Positions 6,937-16,947 are shown, counted from the first letter of the stretch. The stretch: 43,297 bases of DNA from Bradyrhizobium sp. (GCF_027307225.1 NZ_DAHUXJ010000108.1:1-43297), one strand, 5' to 3'. The notes: generated by a model not told the origin, from the sequence alone. Numbers and translations are program-made.

Positions 6937-9909
6937 TCAGGTTCGCTCCTCGACCAAAGCCTGGAAGACGCGGCGCACTTCAGCTTGCATCTCCTTGACC
7001 CGCGCCTGGAGCGAGGAGAAGTCCGGCGCATCGCCGGCACGCGCCATGATCTGCAGGAGATCCTCGCCGGCGGTCTCCGGCTTGAATCCCTCGGTGACGC
7101 AGAGCCGCAGGATTTGCGTCAGGTCGTGATAGAGCAGTGCCGCCGAACGCAATGTTTCCGCTGACGCCGCCGGCAGCACGCCGAGCCGGGCGGCATTGTC
7201 GAGCACACGCAGCGTATTAACGTCGAGAATATCGGGTTTGTCGGCCGCGTGCACGAGTTGCAGATATTGGGCGATGAAGTCGATATCGACGAGGCCTCCC
7301 GCGACGAGCTTCAGATCCCAGAGATCGCTCTCGCCCTTTTCGAGCGCAATGGCGCGGCGCATATCGGCCACGTCCACGGCAATGCCTGCGGGCTCACGCG
7401 GCCTAGTCAGGACCGCACGAATGATTGCCTCGATCCTGCCGCGAAAATCCGCCGATGCCGAGATCACGCGCGCGCGGGTCAGCGCCATGTGCTCCCAGGT
7501 CCAGGCTTCCTTGTCCTGATAATCGGCGAAGGCATCGACATGGGAGGCGACAGGGCCTGCACGGCCCGACGGCCGCAACCGCATGTCGATGTCGTAAAGC
7601 ACGCCATAGTTCGTGCGGGTGGTGAAGGCGCTGATCAGACGCTGGGTGAAGCGCGCAAAATATTGCCCGCCATGCAGCGACCTGGCGCCGTCGGAATCCG
7701 GATGATCCGGATCAAAGTCATAGAGCAGGATGAGATCGAGATCGGAAGCCGCGGTCATCTCGCGGCTGCCTAGCCTGCCCATCGCCAGGATCGCCGTCTC
7801 CTGTCCCTTGATGCGGCCGTATTGATTGGCGAACTGCTCGCTGACCAGGCCATGCACGGTGTGAACGATGCCCTCGGCGACGTCGGCGAAGGCGATGCCC
7901 GCCTGCTGGGCGGAAACGGTACCGGACAGAATCCGCGTGCCGATCAGGAACAGGCTTTCCCGGCCGAACAGCCGAAGCCGGTCCAGGAACTCCTCGTAGG
8001 AGCTGGCATCCTTCAGCGTTGCCGCCAGACGCGCCGACAACTCGCTCCGGTCCGGCATGGCGCCGAAGAAGCGTGGGTCAATCAGGCCGTCCATGATTTG
8101 CGGCTGCCGCGCCAGCATGTCGCCGAGCCGAGGCGCCGCGCCCAGGATCAATGCGACCAGCGCCACGAGGTCGCGGTTCTGACTGAGCAAAACGAACAGC
8201 CTGCCGCCGCGTTGCAGAGCTTGAAGAAAGCCGTCGAAGACGACGATTGCATTGTCGGGATCTTCCGCATTGGCAAGCCCCTCGATCAGCGAGGGAAGAA
8301 ACTCGACAAAGGAATGGCGGGTCGCCTCGATGCGGAACACGCGATAGTCGCCCTCAAGCCAATGCCGCACGGTCCCGGCCACCGCGACCGGCTTCTTGAA
8401 TCCGAGCGACGCAAGACGATCGATCAGGCCTGGATCGCCGGGCCCGGCCGCATAATCCACGTCCGGCAATTTGGCGGTCCCTGCGGGGTCGCCTTCGAAC
8501 AGCTTGGCGTAATGCCCTTGCACCGTGGTGAGATGCTTGAGCAGGTCGCTCGCAAACGCGGCACGGCTCTCATAGCCGAAAAACCGGGCAAATTGCTCGA
8601 CCGCGTCTGGATCATCGGGCAGTGCGTGGGTCTGCTCGTCGGCCACCATTTGCAGCCGGTGTTCGACACGGCGCAGGTATTCGTAGGCCGAGGCGAGCTG
8701 GTCGCGCGCTTCGGAAGTGATCCAGTTACCTGACGCCAGGCGGTCGAGCGCTTCGAGCGTCGGCCGCACCCGCAACTCCGGATGCCTGCCGCCGGTGATC
8801 AACTGCTGGGTTTGTGCGAAGAATTCGATTTCGCGAATGCCGCCGCGGCCGATCTTCACGTTATGGCCTTCGACCGCGATCTCGCTCTGGCCGCGATAGG
8901 TCTGCATCTGCCGCTTCATGTCGTGCACATCGGCAAGGGCAGCGAAATCCAGATGCTTGCGCCAGACGAACGGCGCAAGCTCCGCCATCAGCGCTTCGCC
9001 TGCCTTAAGGTCACCGGCGCAGGGCCGCGCCTTGATCAGGGCGGCGCGCTCCCAAGTGCGGCCTTCGCGCTCGTAGTAGTGCAACGCCGAGGCCGTCGAG
9101 ATCGCGAGCGGCGTCGAGGCCGGATCGGGCCGCAGCCGCAAATCGACCCGGAAGACGTAGCCCTCGCCGCTCCGCTGCTGCAACATCCGCGACAGACCCT
9201 GCGCCATGCGGACAAAAAACGGCTGCGGCTCGATGTCGGGCGCAAGCGACGATGCTTCAGCGTCGTAAAAAACGATCAGGTCGATGTCGCTGGAAAAATT
9301 CAATTCGCCGGCGCCCATCTTGCCCATCGCCAGCACGACCAGGCCGCATCCCTCCTCCGGCCGATCCGGATTCGGCGGCCGCATCCTTCCGCGCGCACTC
9401 TCCTGCCGCAACAGGAACTGCAATGCAGATTGCACCGAAGTGACCGCAAGGTCGGTCAGCGCGTGAGTAACCTGCATGACCGGCCACACGCCACCGATAT
9501 CACACAGCGAAATCAACAGCGCGGCTTCGGCCTTCACGCGGCGAAGCACTTGCATCGCCTCGGCTTCGCTCGACGCCGCCCACACATGTTGGCGGGCGTC
9601 CTCGATCAGCCGGGCAAAATGCCGATCGGGCTCGCCTTGCAAGACCCTGAGCGTGCGCGCTGCATCGGACCGGGTCAGTTCGAAAAGATAGGGCGATGCC
9701 TCGGCGATGCCTGCAATAATTTGCCTGGCATGGAGGTAACGCGCGAACAACTCCTGAAGCGGAGCAGCCTGGAGAGGAGCGACATCTGCCAGCCAGTCGG
9801 AAAGCCGCAGCGCCGCCTTGTCGGGATCCATGAGGTGTGGTGCGCTGACAAAACCTGCTGCAAGCGGCGTGGACTCGACATCCGCATCACGGCTTCCGCG
9901 AAAAGGCAT
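6937..9909 (-). CDS. glnE: Bifunctional glutamine synthetase adenylyltransferase/adenylyl-removing enzyme
   Basis: GlnE switches glutamine synthetase off by adenylylation and on by deadenylylation in response to PII. The 990-aa product has the expected two nucleotidyltransferase domains: an N-terminal adenylyl-removing domain with GAGELNFSSDIDLIVFYD (about residues 205-222) and a C-terminal adenylylating domain with SREMTAASDLDLILLYDFD (about 715-735). Both keep the metal-binding DxD. Each is followed by a GlnD PII-uridylyltransferase-like helical region (for example KIGRGGIREIEFFAQ). ATG at 9909 is chosen over the start at 9951, which would add 14 atypical residues. A palindromic element lies immediately upstream (9958-10125) and separates it from the next operon. 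Confidence 0.95.
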   Translation of the reverse strand: MPFRGSRDADVESTPLAAGFVSAPHLMDPDKAALRLSDWLADVAPLQAAPLQELFARYLHARQIIAGIAEASPYLFELTRSDAARTLRVLQGEPDRHFARLIEDARQHVWAASSEAEAMQVLRRVKAEAALLISLCDIGGVWPVMQVTHALTDLAVTSVQSALQFLLRQESARGRMRPPNPDRPEEGCGLVVLAMGKMGAGELNFSSDIDLIVFYDAEASSLAPDIEPQPFFVRMAQGLSRMLQQRSGEGYVFRVDLRLRPDPASTPLAISTASALHYYEREGRTWERAALIKARPCAGDLKAGEALMAELAPFVWRKHLDFAALADVHDMKRQMQTYRGQSEIAVEGHNVKIGRGGIREIEFFAQTQQLITGGRHPELRVRPTLEALDRLASGNWITSEARDQLASAYEYLRRVEHRLQMVADEQTHALPDDPDAVEQFARFFGYESRAAFASDLLKHLTTVQGHYAKLFEGDPAGTAKLPDVDYAAGPGDPGLIDRLASLGFKKPVAVAGTVRHWLEGDYRVFRIEATRHSFVEFLPSLIEGLANAEDPDNAIVVFDGFLQALQRGGRLFVLLSQNRDLVALVALILGAAPRLGDMLARQPQIMDGLIDPRFFGAMPDRSELSARLAATLKDASSYEEFLDRLRLFGRESLFLIGTRILSGTVSAQQAGIAFADVAEGIVHTVHGLVSEQFANQYGRIKGQETAILAMGRLGSREMTAASDLDLILLYDFDPDHPDSDGARSLHGGQYFARFTQRLISAFTTRTNYGVLYDIDMRLRPSGRAGPVASHVDAFADYQDKEAWTWEHMALTRARVISASADFRGRIEAIIRAVLTRPREPAGIAVDVADMRRAIALEKGESDLWDLKLVAGGLVDIDFIAQYLQLVHAADKPDILDVNTLRVLDNAARLGVLPAASAETLRSAALLYHDLTQILRLCVTEGFKPETAGEDLLQIMARAGDAPDFSSLQARVKEMQAEVRRVFQALVEERT

Positions 9910-9957
9910 GGCGAATGTCGATCCGGAAAGAACAAAATGGCAGCCGCGCACGCGGAA

Positions 9958-10125
9958 CTAGTGCGGCGAACTTGAAGTTCCTATCAGTTTCGCTGCAAGC
10001 TCGTTATAGGAACTTCAAATAGAACGACGCACTAGAAACCGACAGCAACTAGAGCTCCTCTGATTCCGAAGTTCGCATCAGAGGTTGCTGCGATCGCTTT
10101 GCGAACTTCGGAATCGGAGCTCTAG
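9958..10125. repeat. Paired CTAG-bounded hairpin element, copy 2
   Basis: Unit 3 (9958-10035) has inner arms TTGAAGTTCCTAT/ATAGGAACTTCAA and outer CTAGTGCG/CGCACTAG. Unit 4 (10049-10125) has arms GATTCCGAAGTTCGCA and its complement, with outer CTAGAGCTCC/GGAGCTCTAG. The 13-nt spacer is AAACCGACAGCAA. Extra unpaired bases sit on the spacer-side arms (3 nt in unit 3, TCT in unit 4). The last CTAG lies 10 bases from the stop codon of the histidine kinase gene, so unit 4 could act as its transcript end, although no T-run follows. Confidence 0.9.
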
Positions 10126-10135
10126 CCGCGTCGAT

Positions 10136-11602
10136 TCACGCAGCTTTCTGTGACACATCCTGCGTTTGAGCCGCAAGCCTGTCACTGGACAAGGCGGGAA
10201 TAGCGAGTGTGGCAATAAGTCCCGGATGGGCGTCGTCGAGCCGGAGATCGCCGCCATGCAGGGTTGCGACGGCGGACGCAAGGCTCAGTCCAAGGCCGGA
10301 ACCAGGCTGCGTTCGACTAGCCTCCAGGCGGACGAATCTCTCGATCGCGTGCTTGCGGTCCCCCACCGGAATACCAGGCCCACGATCGGTGACGCTGATC
10401 AGAATTCGATCGCCTGCGCGTTTGGCTTCAATCAGGATCGTCTTCTGATCCGCGTCGCTGGACGCACCGGCGGTGAGCGGCTGAACTGCAAGATCGGGTT
10501 TGCCATACTTGATGGCGTTTTCAACCAGGTTGGCCAGCGCTTGGCCGATCAATTCGCGATTGCCGTGCAACGGCGCCGGTTCGACTTTCACGCGCAGCAT
10601 CATGCCGTCGTCTTCGGCCAACGGCTCATAGAGTTCGTGGATGCCGCGCGCCACATCGGCGGCGTCGAAGTCATCCATGTTGCCACGCGCCTGCCCGGAT
10701 TCGGCGCGGGCAATCATCAGAAGCGCATTGAAGGTCCGAATCAGGCCGTCGGATTCCTCGATGGTGCGCTCCAGCGCGGAACGGTACTCGGTCTCGGTTC
10801 GGGCTTTCGCCAGCGCCTCCTCGGCGCGGTTGCGCAGACGCGTCAGCGGCGTTTTCAGGTCGTGGGCAATGTTGTCGGAGACTTCCTTCAAGCCGGTCAT
10901 CAGCGCTTCGATGCGCTCGAGCATCGCGTTGAGGTTCAGGGCAAGACGATCCAGTTCGTCGCCGCTTCGTCCGACCGGAAGACGCCCGCTGAGGTCGCCA
11001 GCCATGATGCGCTGGGTCGTACCGGTCATGGCGTCGATCCGATGCAGCACCCGCCGCGCGACGAAAATGCCGCCACCAAGGCCGAGCACTACGACGATCA
11101 GCAGCGACCATTGGGCTGCCTTGGCGACGATGCCGAACAACCGCCGCCGCTCCTCGAGATCGCGTCCGATCAAGAGCCTGAAGCCCCCCGAAAGCTCGGT
11201 GACCCGCACCAGCGCGAAATGATCGGTGGAATCCTGATCGTCTAGCCGCCGGTACGCCGTCTCCGACCATCCCGTCGTGGCCATGACGCCTGGCGCGAGC
11301 GACCCGACATTGCCCGCAATGGCCTGCCCAGCCGGCGTCGTCACGAGATAGAGATTGGCGCCGGGGCGCAAGGCGCGATTTTCGATGGTGAGAACAAGGC
11401 CCCGCAAGCCGCGACGGCCGAAAATGCTACTGACTTCGCCGGTTTCCGCGTTCACGGTCGCAGTGATCTGCTCGGTGATCAGATGGCGCGTGTTCCAGGC
11501 GAAAAAGGCGAGCAGCGACGCGGCGAACAGCGCGAACAGAAACAGATAGACCAGCGTCAAACGAAACGCCGTCGTTCGGACCAGCTTACCGAAGGCCGTC
11601 AC
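10136..11602 (-). CDS. Sensor histidine kinase, OmpR-type two-component partner
   Basis: A 488-aa membrane kinase. A first transmembrane helix is at about residues 14-36, followed by a periplasmic segment of about 130 residues and a second helix near 165-188. Then come HAMP, a HisKA dimerisation domain with the phospho-accepting His in NIAHDLKTPLTRLRNR, and an ATPase domain (N box NLVENAIKYG, G1 DRGPGIP, G2 GSGLGLSLA). The gene overlaps its response regulator by 17 bases, so the two form one translationally coupled unit. The wording resembles kinases paired with CusR/CopR/QseB-like regulators. The signal is unknown. Confidence 0.92.
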   Translation of the reverse strand: MTAFGKLVRTTAFRLTLVYLFLFALFAASLLAFFAWNTRHLITEQITATVNAETGEVSSIFGRRGLRGLVLTIENRALRPGANLYLVTTPAGQAIAGNVGSLAPGVMATTGWSETAYRRLDDQDSTDHFALVRVTELSGGFRLLIGRDLEERRRLFGIVAKAAQWSLLIVVVLGLGGGIFVARRVLHRIDAMTGTTQRIMAGDLSGRLPVGRSGDELDRLALNLNAMLERIEALMTGLKEVSDNIAHDLKTPLTRLRNRAEEALAKARTETEYRSALERTIEESDGLIRTFNALLMIARAESGQARGNMDDFDAADVARGIHELYEPLAEDDGMMLRVKVEPAPLHGNRELIGQALANLVENAIKYGKPDLAVQPLTAGASSDADQKTILIEAKRAGDRILISVTDRGPGIPVGDRKHAIERFVRLEASRTQPGSGLGLSLASAVATLHGGDLRLDDAHPGLIATLAIPALSSDRLAAQTQDVSQKAA

Positions 11603-12266
11603 GGATCATGTATCCCGCGCCGCGAATGGTATGAAGCAGCGGGCGCTCAAAGCCCTTGTCGATCTTGGAGCGCAGCCGCGAAATATGCACGTCAATGACG
11701 TTGGTCTGCGGATCGAAGTGATAATCCCAGACATTTTCCAGAAGCATCGTACGGGTCACGACCTGGCCTGCATGCTTCATCAGGTATTCGAGAAGCCGGA
11801 ACTCACGCGGCTGCAACGTCAGCTCTTCCTTGCCGCGCATCACCCGGTGCGAGAGCCGGTCGAGTTCGAGGTCACCGACGCGGTATGTTGTGTCCTCGGC
11901 TGGCCCGCCGCGGCGGCGCGACAGCACCTCGATCCGGGCGAGCAACTCGGCGAACGAATAGGGCTTTGGCAAATAGTCGTCGCCTCCGGCCCGCAGGCCC
12001 TTGATGCGGTCGTCGACCTGTCCGAGCGCAGAGAGGATGAGAACGGGAGTACGGTTGCCCTTCTCGCGCAGCGCGCCAATTAGCGACAGGCCGTCGCGCT
12101 TGGGCAGCATCCGGTCGACCACGAGCACGTCGTAATCGCCGCCCTCGGCAAGCGCGAGCCCTTCCTCGCCATCGCCGGCCAGATCGGCCACATAGCCGAC
12201 TTCGCGAAACGCCTTGACCAGGTAGTCGGCGGATTCGCGGTCGTCTTCAATAATCAAAAGTCGCAT
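11586..12266 (-). CDS. OmpR-family response regulator
   Basis: A 226-aa winged-helix response regulator starting MRLLIIEDDRES. The receiver domain shows the acidic pair (EDD), the phospho-accepting Asp in VLVVDRMLPKRDG and the conserved Lys in LPKPYS. The C-terminal OmpR/PhoB DNA-binding domain includes LQPREFRLLEYLMKHAG and the recognition helix around NVIDVHISRLRSKI. ATG at 12266 begins exactly where the family does; the in-frame GTG at 12293 would add nine residues. The downstream kinase overlaps its end. It is separated from the degP-type gene by a terminator and a palindromic element, so it should have its own promoter within about 12270-12350. Confidence 0.93.
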   Translation of the reverse strand: MRLLIIEDDRESADYLVKAFREVGYVADLAGDGEEGLALAEGGDYDVLVVDRMLPKRDGLSLIGALREKGNRTPVLILSALGQVDDRIKGLRAGGDDYLPKPYSFAELLARIEVLSRRRGGPAEDTTYRVGDLELDRLSHRVMRGKEELTLQPREFRLLEYLMKHAGQVVTRTMLLENVWDYHFDPQTNVIDVHISRLRSKIDKGFERPLLHTIRGAGYMIRDGLR

Positions 12267-12355
12267 TTGGGTGTCGGTTGCGATCGCGGTCACGGGCGGG
12301 TTTCCATCACCATGGCGCGACCGAGGTCCTCATGCAAGGCGAACGGGCGCGCCCA

Positions 12356-12522
12356 TAGTGGAGTGGATTTGACATTCGCTACCCGTCTGGCCGCAAGCTC
12401 GCAAAGCGAATGTCAAATCCTAAACTCCACTATAATCCTATATTTGCTAGTGGTCCTTTGATTCTAACATTCGCAAAAGTGCCTGCCGAGAAGGAATGCG
12501 AATGTTAGAATCGGACCACTAG
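12356..12522. repeat. Paired CTAG-bounded hairpin element, copy 3
   Basis: Unit 5 (12356-12432) is a near-perfect hairpin with arms GATTTGACATTCGC/GCGAATGTCAAATC and outer TAGTGGAG/CTCCACTA. Unit 6 (12447-12522) has arms GATTCTAACATTCGCA and its complement, bounded by CTAG on both sides. The spacer is 14 nt. The TTA (unit 5) and TTT (unit 6) insertions both lie on the spacer-side arms. It is closely related to copy 1 at 4958, in the same orientation, and sits between the response regulator promoter and the degP terminator. Confidence 0.9.
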
Positions 12523-12536
12523 AGCCAATCAAAGGC

Positions 12537-12576
12537 AAAAAAAGCGGGCGGTGAAGCTGGGGGGACCTCACCGCCC
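12537..12576 (-). terminator. Rho-independent terminator for the DegP-type gene
   Basis: Perfect 9-bp stem GGGCGGTGA (12546-12554) with TCACCGCCC (12568-12576) and a 13-nt loop. On the minus strand it is followed by a run of seven T (12543 down to 12537). It lies about 140 bases after the protease stop. A second GC hairpin (AGCCCC GCCGGC GGGGGC, about 12655-12672) sits closer to the stop and may help. The plus-strand side has only TTT. Confidence 0.85.
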
Positions 12577-12714
12577 TTTAACCTCCCGACGGAGGGGGGC
12601 GTTTTCCACCGGAAGGTAGTCAAGGGAGCAGGCTCACGACCCGCCCCCAAGGAAAGCCCCGCCGGCGGGGGCGATTATGCCGACGGTACCCTCCATCTCA
12701 TCGCGCACCGTGCG

Positions 12715-14298
12715 TTAGCCCTTGGCCAGCGGCACCGCGACAAAGCGCGAAGATCCGCCGCTTTTGACCCGCATCAGGACGCTATTCTTGTTGTCGTTAC
12801 GCGCGGCGGTGATGGCCTCCCGCACGTCTCCGACATTGGTGACATTCTTTCCGGCAACTTCCAGAATCACGTCGCCCTCCTTGAAACCACGCTCCGCCGC
12901 CGCGCTCTTCGGATCGACATCGGTAACCACGACGCCCTCCTTGCCGGCGCCGGCAACGCTATTGGCCGGTGCAAGGGTCAAACCAAGCTTCGGCACATCT
13001 GTTCCATGGGCAGTACCGCCCTTGTCGCCGTTATCCGTGTCGGCTTTCGCTTCCAGCGTATTCGGCAGTTGACCCAGGGTCAGGTCGATGGATTTGTCCG
13101 CACCCTTGTGCAATACGCTGAGCTTGACGGCGGTGCCGGGTGCGAGACCGCCAATGGTGCGCGCCAGTTCGCGTGCGTCCTTGACCGTTTCGCCGTTCAC
13201 TGCGGTGATCACGTCGCCGGATTCGATGCCGGCCTTCACCGCCGGACCGTTGGCCTGCGGCTCCGCAACCAACGCACCTTCCGCCTTCTTCATGCCGAGG
13301 CTCTCGGCAATATCAGGCGTGACCGGCTGAATTTGCACGCCGATCCAGCCACGGCTCACCGAACCCTTGTCCTTGAGCTGCGCAACCACGCTTTTCACCG
13401 TGGCAGACGGAATCGAGAACGCAATGCCGACGCTGCCGCCGGACGGCGAATAGATCGCGGTATTGACGCCGATCACCTCTCCCTCGGTATTGAAGGCCGG
13501 ACCGCCGGAGTTGCCCTTGTTCACGGGCGCGTCGATCTGAATGAAATCGTCATACGGACCGTTGCCGATGTCGCGGCCATTGGCCGAAACGATGCCGGCC
13601 GTCACGGTACCGCCGAGACCGAACGGATTGCCGACCGCCAGAACCCAGTCGCCGATCCGCGGCTTGGCGTCAGACAGTTTGGCGAACGGGAAATTCGATC
13701 CGCCCTCAACCTTGATCAGCGCGAGGTCGGTCCGCGCGTCGGTTCCAATCACCTTTGCCTTGTAGCTCTTGCCGTCATCGGTCGTCACTTCGACCTTGTC
13801 GGCGCCATCGACCACGTGGTTGTTGGTCACGGCGTAGCCATCGGCCGAAATGAAGAAGCCGGAACCCTGGCCGGTCACGGCGCCATGGCCGTGCGGAATG
13901 GCGCGCAACCCGGGCGGGAGGTCCCCTCCGCCGAAGCGACGGAAAAAGCGCTCCATCGGAGATCCCGGCTGAAGCGGCGAGTCGTCGTCGCTGTCGTTCT
14001 TGGACACCTTCTCGTTGATGTTGACCTTCACTGAAATCACAGAAGGCTTCACGCGCTCGACAATGTCGGCAAAACCAACCGGCTGCGCGACCTTCTTCAC
14101 CTCATTGTTGACCTGCGCGTGGGCAGCGGTGCTGAAGATATCGACCGGACCAGAAGACGATCCAAACCCGTAAACGGCAACGCCGAGGCCGGCGACGACC
14201 GAAGCCATCAGCGCGAACTTGCGTGCCGATAACAACCGGCGGCGGGGCATCCGGTAAGACGGAAGTGAGGAAAGATCGACGATGTGGCGGTCGGTCAT
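12715..14298 (-). CDS. degP: Do-family (DegP/DegQ) periplasmic serine endoprotease
   Basis: A 527-aa HtrA-type protease that degrades or refolds misfolded envelope proteins. After an N-terminal signal-anchor (residues about 25-45, KFALMASVVAGLGVAVYGF), the trypsin-like domain shows the complete triad: His in TNNHVVDGAD, Asp in RTDLALIKVE, Ser in GNSGGPAFN. Two PDZ domains follow (about residues 325-415 and 430-520), the usual DegP arrangement. ATG at 14298 is preceded by GGAG eight bases upstream; the longer open frame to 14361 adds a non-signal peptide. It is transcribed alone, with a strong terminator downstream. Separation from the ccm operon by 176 bp suggests its own promoter; no clear RpoE or RpoH site was found. 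Confidence 0.93.
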   Translation of the reverse strand: MTDRHIVDLSSLPSYRMPRRRLLSARKFALMASVVAGLGVAVYGFGSSSGPVDIFSTAAHAQVNNEVKKVAQPVGFADIVERVKPSVISVKVNINEKVSKNDSDDDSPLQPGSPMERFFRRFGGGDLPPGLRAIPHGHGAVTGQGSGFFISADGYAVTNNHVVDGADKVEVTTDDGKSYKAKVIGTDARTDLALIKVEGGSNFPFAKLSDAKPRIGDWVLAVGNPFGLGGTVTAGIVSANGRDIGNGPYDDFIQIDAPVNKGNSGGPAFNTEGEVIGVNTAIYSPSGGSVGIAFSIPSATVKSVVAQLKDKGSVSRGWIGVQIQPVTPDIAESLGMKKAEGALVAEPQANGPAVKAGIESGDVITAVNGETVKDARELARTIGGLAPGTAVKLSVLHKGADKSIDLTLGQLPNTLEAKADTDNGDKGGTAHGTDVPKLGLTLAPANSVAGAGKEGVVVTDVDPKSAAAERGFKEGDVILEVAGKNVTNVGDVREAITAARNDNKNSVLMRVKSGGSSRFVAVPLAKG

Positions 14299-14474
14299 AA
14301 AAGCTTCTCCAGATGGCCTATATCGAGTTGCGCCGGGGCGGGTACCTGCAGGCTCAAACATGGGGATTTACGCCTTACAACGCGCTGGCGGAGGAATTAA
14401 ACTTTGGTAATGAACTGCCCGGAATATGCGGCGGATTACCGCAGGCGGGACCGCTCTGCCCGCAGCCTCCGGCG

Positions 14475-14960
14475 CTATTTTTCGGAAGCCGGTTCCGCGG
14501 CGATCAGCCGGTCGAGCCGGGCCTCTTCGTCAGGCGTCAGACGCGAAGCCGCAGCTTCCTGATCCGACGCCCGGGCACGGCGGCGGCTTTGTACCCACAG
14601 CGTCATACCGCCAGCCGAGAGCGCCAGCGGCGTCAAAAACCACAACAGCCAGGTGTGCGAGTTGAGCCTGGGCTTCAGCAGCACGAATTCGCCATAGCGC
14701 GCGACCAGAAAATCCAGCACCTGCGCGTCGCTGTCGCCAGCCGCGATCCGCTCGCGAACGAGCAGCCGCAGGTCCCGCGCCAGCGGCGCCTCGGAATCGT
14801 CGATCGACTGGTTCTGGCACACCATGCAGCGCAGCTCGCGCGACAGGCCCCGCGCCCGCGCCTCCTTCGCCGGATCCGCCATCATCTCGTCGGGCAGCAC
14901 GGCATGCGCCGCGGTCGCCGCCATTACCACAAACGCCAATGCGAGGACCGTGCGTTTCAA
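14475..14960 (-). CDS. ccmH: Cytochrome c maturation protein CcmH (CycL)
   Basis: A 161-aa protein with a signal peptide (KRTVLALAFVVMAATAAHA), the redox-active LRCMVCQNQ motif that handles apocytochrome thiols before heme ligation, and a C-terminal membrane anchor (TWLLWFLTPLALSAGGMTLWV). No ATG is available in frame at the right place. A TTG at 14960, five bases after the ccmF stop, gives the expected N-terminus. It is the last gene of the ccmI-ccmE-ccmF-ccmH group; ccmG is not in this cluster. Confidence 0.92.
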   Translation of the reverse strand: MKRTVLALAFVVMAATAAHAVLPDEMMADPAKEARARGLSRELRCMVCQNQSIDDSEAPLARDLRLLVRERIAAGDSDAQVLDFLVARYGEFVLLKPRLNSHTWLLWFLTPLALSAGGMTLWVQSRRRARASDQEAAASRLTPDEEARLDRLIAAEPASEK

Positions 14961-14964
14961 AACA

Positions 14965-16947
14965 TCACTCCGCCGCCTGCAATCCGCGATAGGACTTTGC
15001 CGGCTTCGGCGCGCCGACGCGCAGGCGCCGATCCGACAGCGAAAGCACGCCACCGAGCGCCATCAGCACCGGGCCGAACCAGATCAGGAGCACGAGCGGC
15101 TTGTGATAGATGCGGACGGCAACGGAGCCGTCGGGAGCGATGTCGCCCAGTGAAATGTAAAGCTGGCTGGCTCCGCGGGAAAGCAGGGCTGCTTCGGTCG
15201 TGGTGGCGCTGCGTGTGGTGAAATTGCGTTTCGATGGCAGCATGGTGGCGATCACGCGGCCGCCGACCAGCACGCTGAACTTCGCGGCCATCTCGCGGTA
15301 GTTCGGACCCTGCCGCGGCGTCACGCTTTCGAGCTTGAGGCCGTAGCCCGCGATGTTGGTGACATCGCCGGGCTTCATCGTGCGGATATTTTCGCTGTTC
15401 CAGGACGTCTCGCAGACGATTCCGATCAGCGCAATGCCGACGCCGGCGTGCGCAAGCATCGTGCCCCAGGCCGAGCGCGGCAGTCCGCGCGCCCTTCCCG
15501 CCGCAATGCCAAGCGGCAGCCGAAACAGGCCGATGCGTTCGACGATATCGACGAGGGCGCCGACGATCACGAACAGCGCAAGCCCGACCGCGAGCGGCGC
15601 CAGCGTGCTGCCACCAAACGTCCAGGCCATCACCAGAGCCAACCCGATCAACGCGACAACGCCAGCCACCGTCAACCGTTGCGCGGCGCCAAGCAGATCA
15701 CCGCGCTTCCAGGCGAGCAGCGGTCCAAACGGCAAGGCGATCAACAGCGGAACGAACAGCGGCCCGAAGGTCAGGTTGAAGAACGGCGCACCGACCGAGA
15801 TTTTCTCGCCCGTCATCACTTCCAGCGCGAGCGGATAAAGCGTCCCGACAAAGACGGTCGCGCAGGCGGTGGTCAGCAGGAGATTGTTGAGAACGAGCGC
15901 GCCCTCCCGCGAGATTGGCGCGAACAGGCCGCCCTGCTTCAGCGAAGAGGCGCGAAAAACATAGAGCGAGAGGCTGCCGCCGATAAAGACGCAAAGGATC
16001 AGCAGGATGAAGACGCCGCGCCGCGGATCGTTGGCAAAGGCATGCACCGATGTCAGCACGCCGGAGCGAACCAGGAAGGTACCAAGCAGCGACAGCGAGA
16101 AGGCCAGAATCGACAGCAGGATGGTCCAGACCTTGAGCGCGTTGCGCTTCTCCATCACGACCAGCGAATGCAACAGCGCCGTGCCGGCGAGCCACGGCAT
16201 CAGCGAGGCGTTCTCGACCGGATCCCAGAACCACCAGCCGCCCCAGCCGAGCGAGTAATAGGCCCAGTAAGAGCCCATCGCGATGCCGGTGGTGAGGAAT
16301 ATCCAGGCGATCAGCGTCCACGGCCGCACCCAGCGCGCCCATGCCGCGTCGATCCGGCCCTCGATCAGCGCCGCGATCGCAAAGGAAAACGAGATCGAGA
16401 ACCCGACATAGCCGAGATAAAGCATCGGCGGATGCACTGCCAGACCGATATCCTGCAAGACGGGATTGAGATCGCGACCTTCCATCGGAGGGTTGGCAAT
16501 CCGCAGGAATGGATTGGAGGTCAAAAGGATGAAAAGATAGAAGGCGCTCGCAATCCACGCCTGCACCGCCAGCACATGGGCGCGAAGCGATATCGGCAGG
16601 TTGTTGCCGAATATGGCAACGAGGCCGCCGAACAGCGCCAGGATCGACACCCATAGCAGCATCGAGCCTTCGTGGTTACCCCACACGCCGGTGATCTTGT
16701 AGAGCAGCGGCTTCATTGAGTGCGAATTCTCGACCACGTTGACGACGGAAAAATCCGAGGAAACGTGCAGCGTCACCAAAGCGGCAAACGAGGCCGCCAC
16801 AAACAGCAACTGAGCGATCGCCGTCGAGCGCGCGACATTCATCAGCGCAACGTCGCGCCAGCGCGCACCCAGAATCGGCACGGTCGACTGAATCAGCGCC
16901 AGCCCAAGAGCCAGCACCAGCGCGTAATGTCCGCTTTCGGCGATCAC
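14965..16947 (-). CDS. ccmF: Heme lyase CcmF (CycK)
   Basis: A 660-aa polytopic membrane protein, the core of the system I heme-apocytochrome c ligation complex. It has the WWD heme-handling motif ([20 protein letters not shown]) and about 15 hydrophobic segments, with conserved periplasmic His residues such as in [14 protein letters not shown]. Length is normal for the family. The GTG start at 16947 overlaps the ccmE stop in a GTGA arrangement, so translation is coupled. Confidence 0.96.
   Translation of the reverse strand: MIAESGHYALVLALGLALIQSTVPILGARWRDVALMNVARSTAIAQLLFVAASFAALVTLHVSSDFSVVNVVENSHSMKPLLYKITGVWGNHEGSMLLWVSILALFGGLVAIFGNNLPISLRAHVLAVQAWIASAFYLFILLTSNPFLRIANPPMEGRDLNPVLQDIGLAVHPPMLYLGYVGFSISFSFAIAALIEGRIDAAWARWVRPWTLIAWIFLTTGIAMGSYWAYYSLGWGGWWFWDPVENASLMPWLAGTALLHSLVVMEKRNALKVWTILLSILAFSLSLLGTFLVRSGVLTSVHAFANDPRRGVFILLILCVFIGGSLSLYVFRASSLKQGGLFAPISREGALVLNNLLLTTACATVFVGTLYPLALEVMTGEKISVGAPFFNLTFGPLFVPLLIALPFGPLLAWKRGDLLGAAQRLTVAGVVALIGLALVMAWTFGGSTLAPLAVGLALFVIVGALVDIVERIGLFRLPLGIAAGRARGLPRSAWGTMLAHAGVGIALIGIVCETSWNSENIRTMKPGDVTNIAGYGLKLESVTPRQGPNYREMAAKFSVLVGGRVIATMLPSKRNFTTRSATTTEAALLSRGASQLYISLGDIAPDGSVAVRIYHKPLVLLIWFGPVLMALGGVLSLSDRRLRVGAPKPAKSYRGLQAAE

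Noticed and set aside
6627..7040. 137-aa minus-strand frame ending in two LEVIIR repeats
   Set aside because: It overlaps the end of glnE out of frame and is Arg-rich; the repeat is better described at DNA level.
8782..9975. 397-aa open frame on the plus strand opposite glnE
   Set aside because: It is the antisense shadow of a clear GlnE; its residues are Arg/His/Gln-rich and lack any domain. High GC keeps such frames open.
13006..14034. 342-aa plus-strand frame opposite the DegP-type gene
   Set aside because: Antisense of a gene with complete catalytic triad and PDZ domains.
15448..16656. 402-aa plus-strand frame opposite ccmF
   Set aside because: Antisense of the well-supported ccmF, with low-complexity Arg/Gln/Asp content and no recognised motif.
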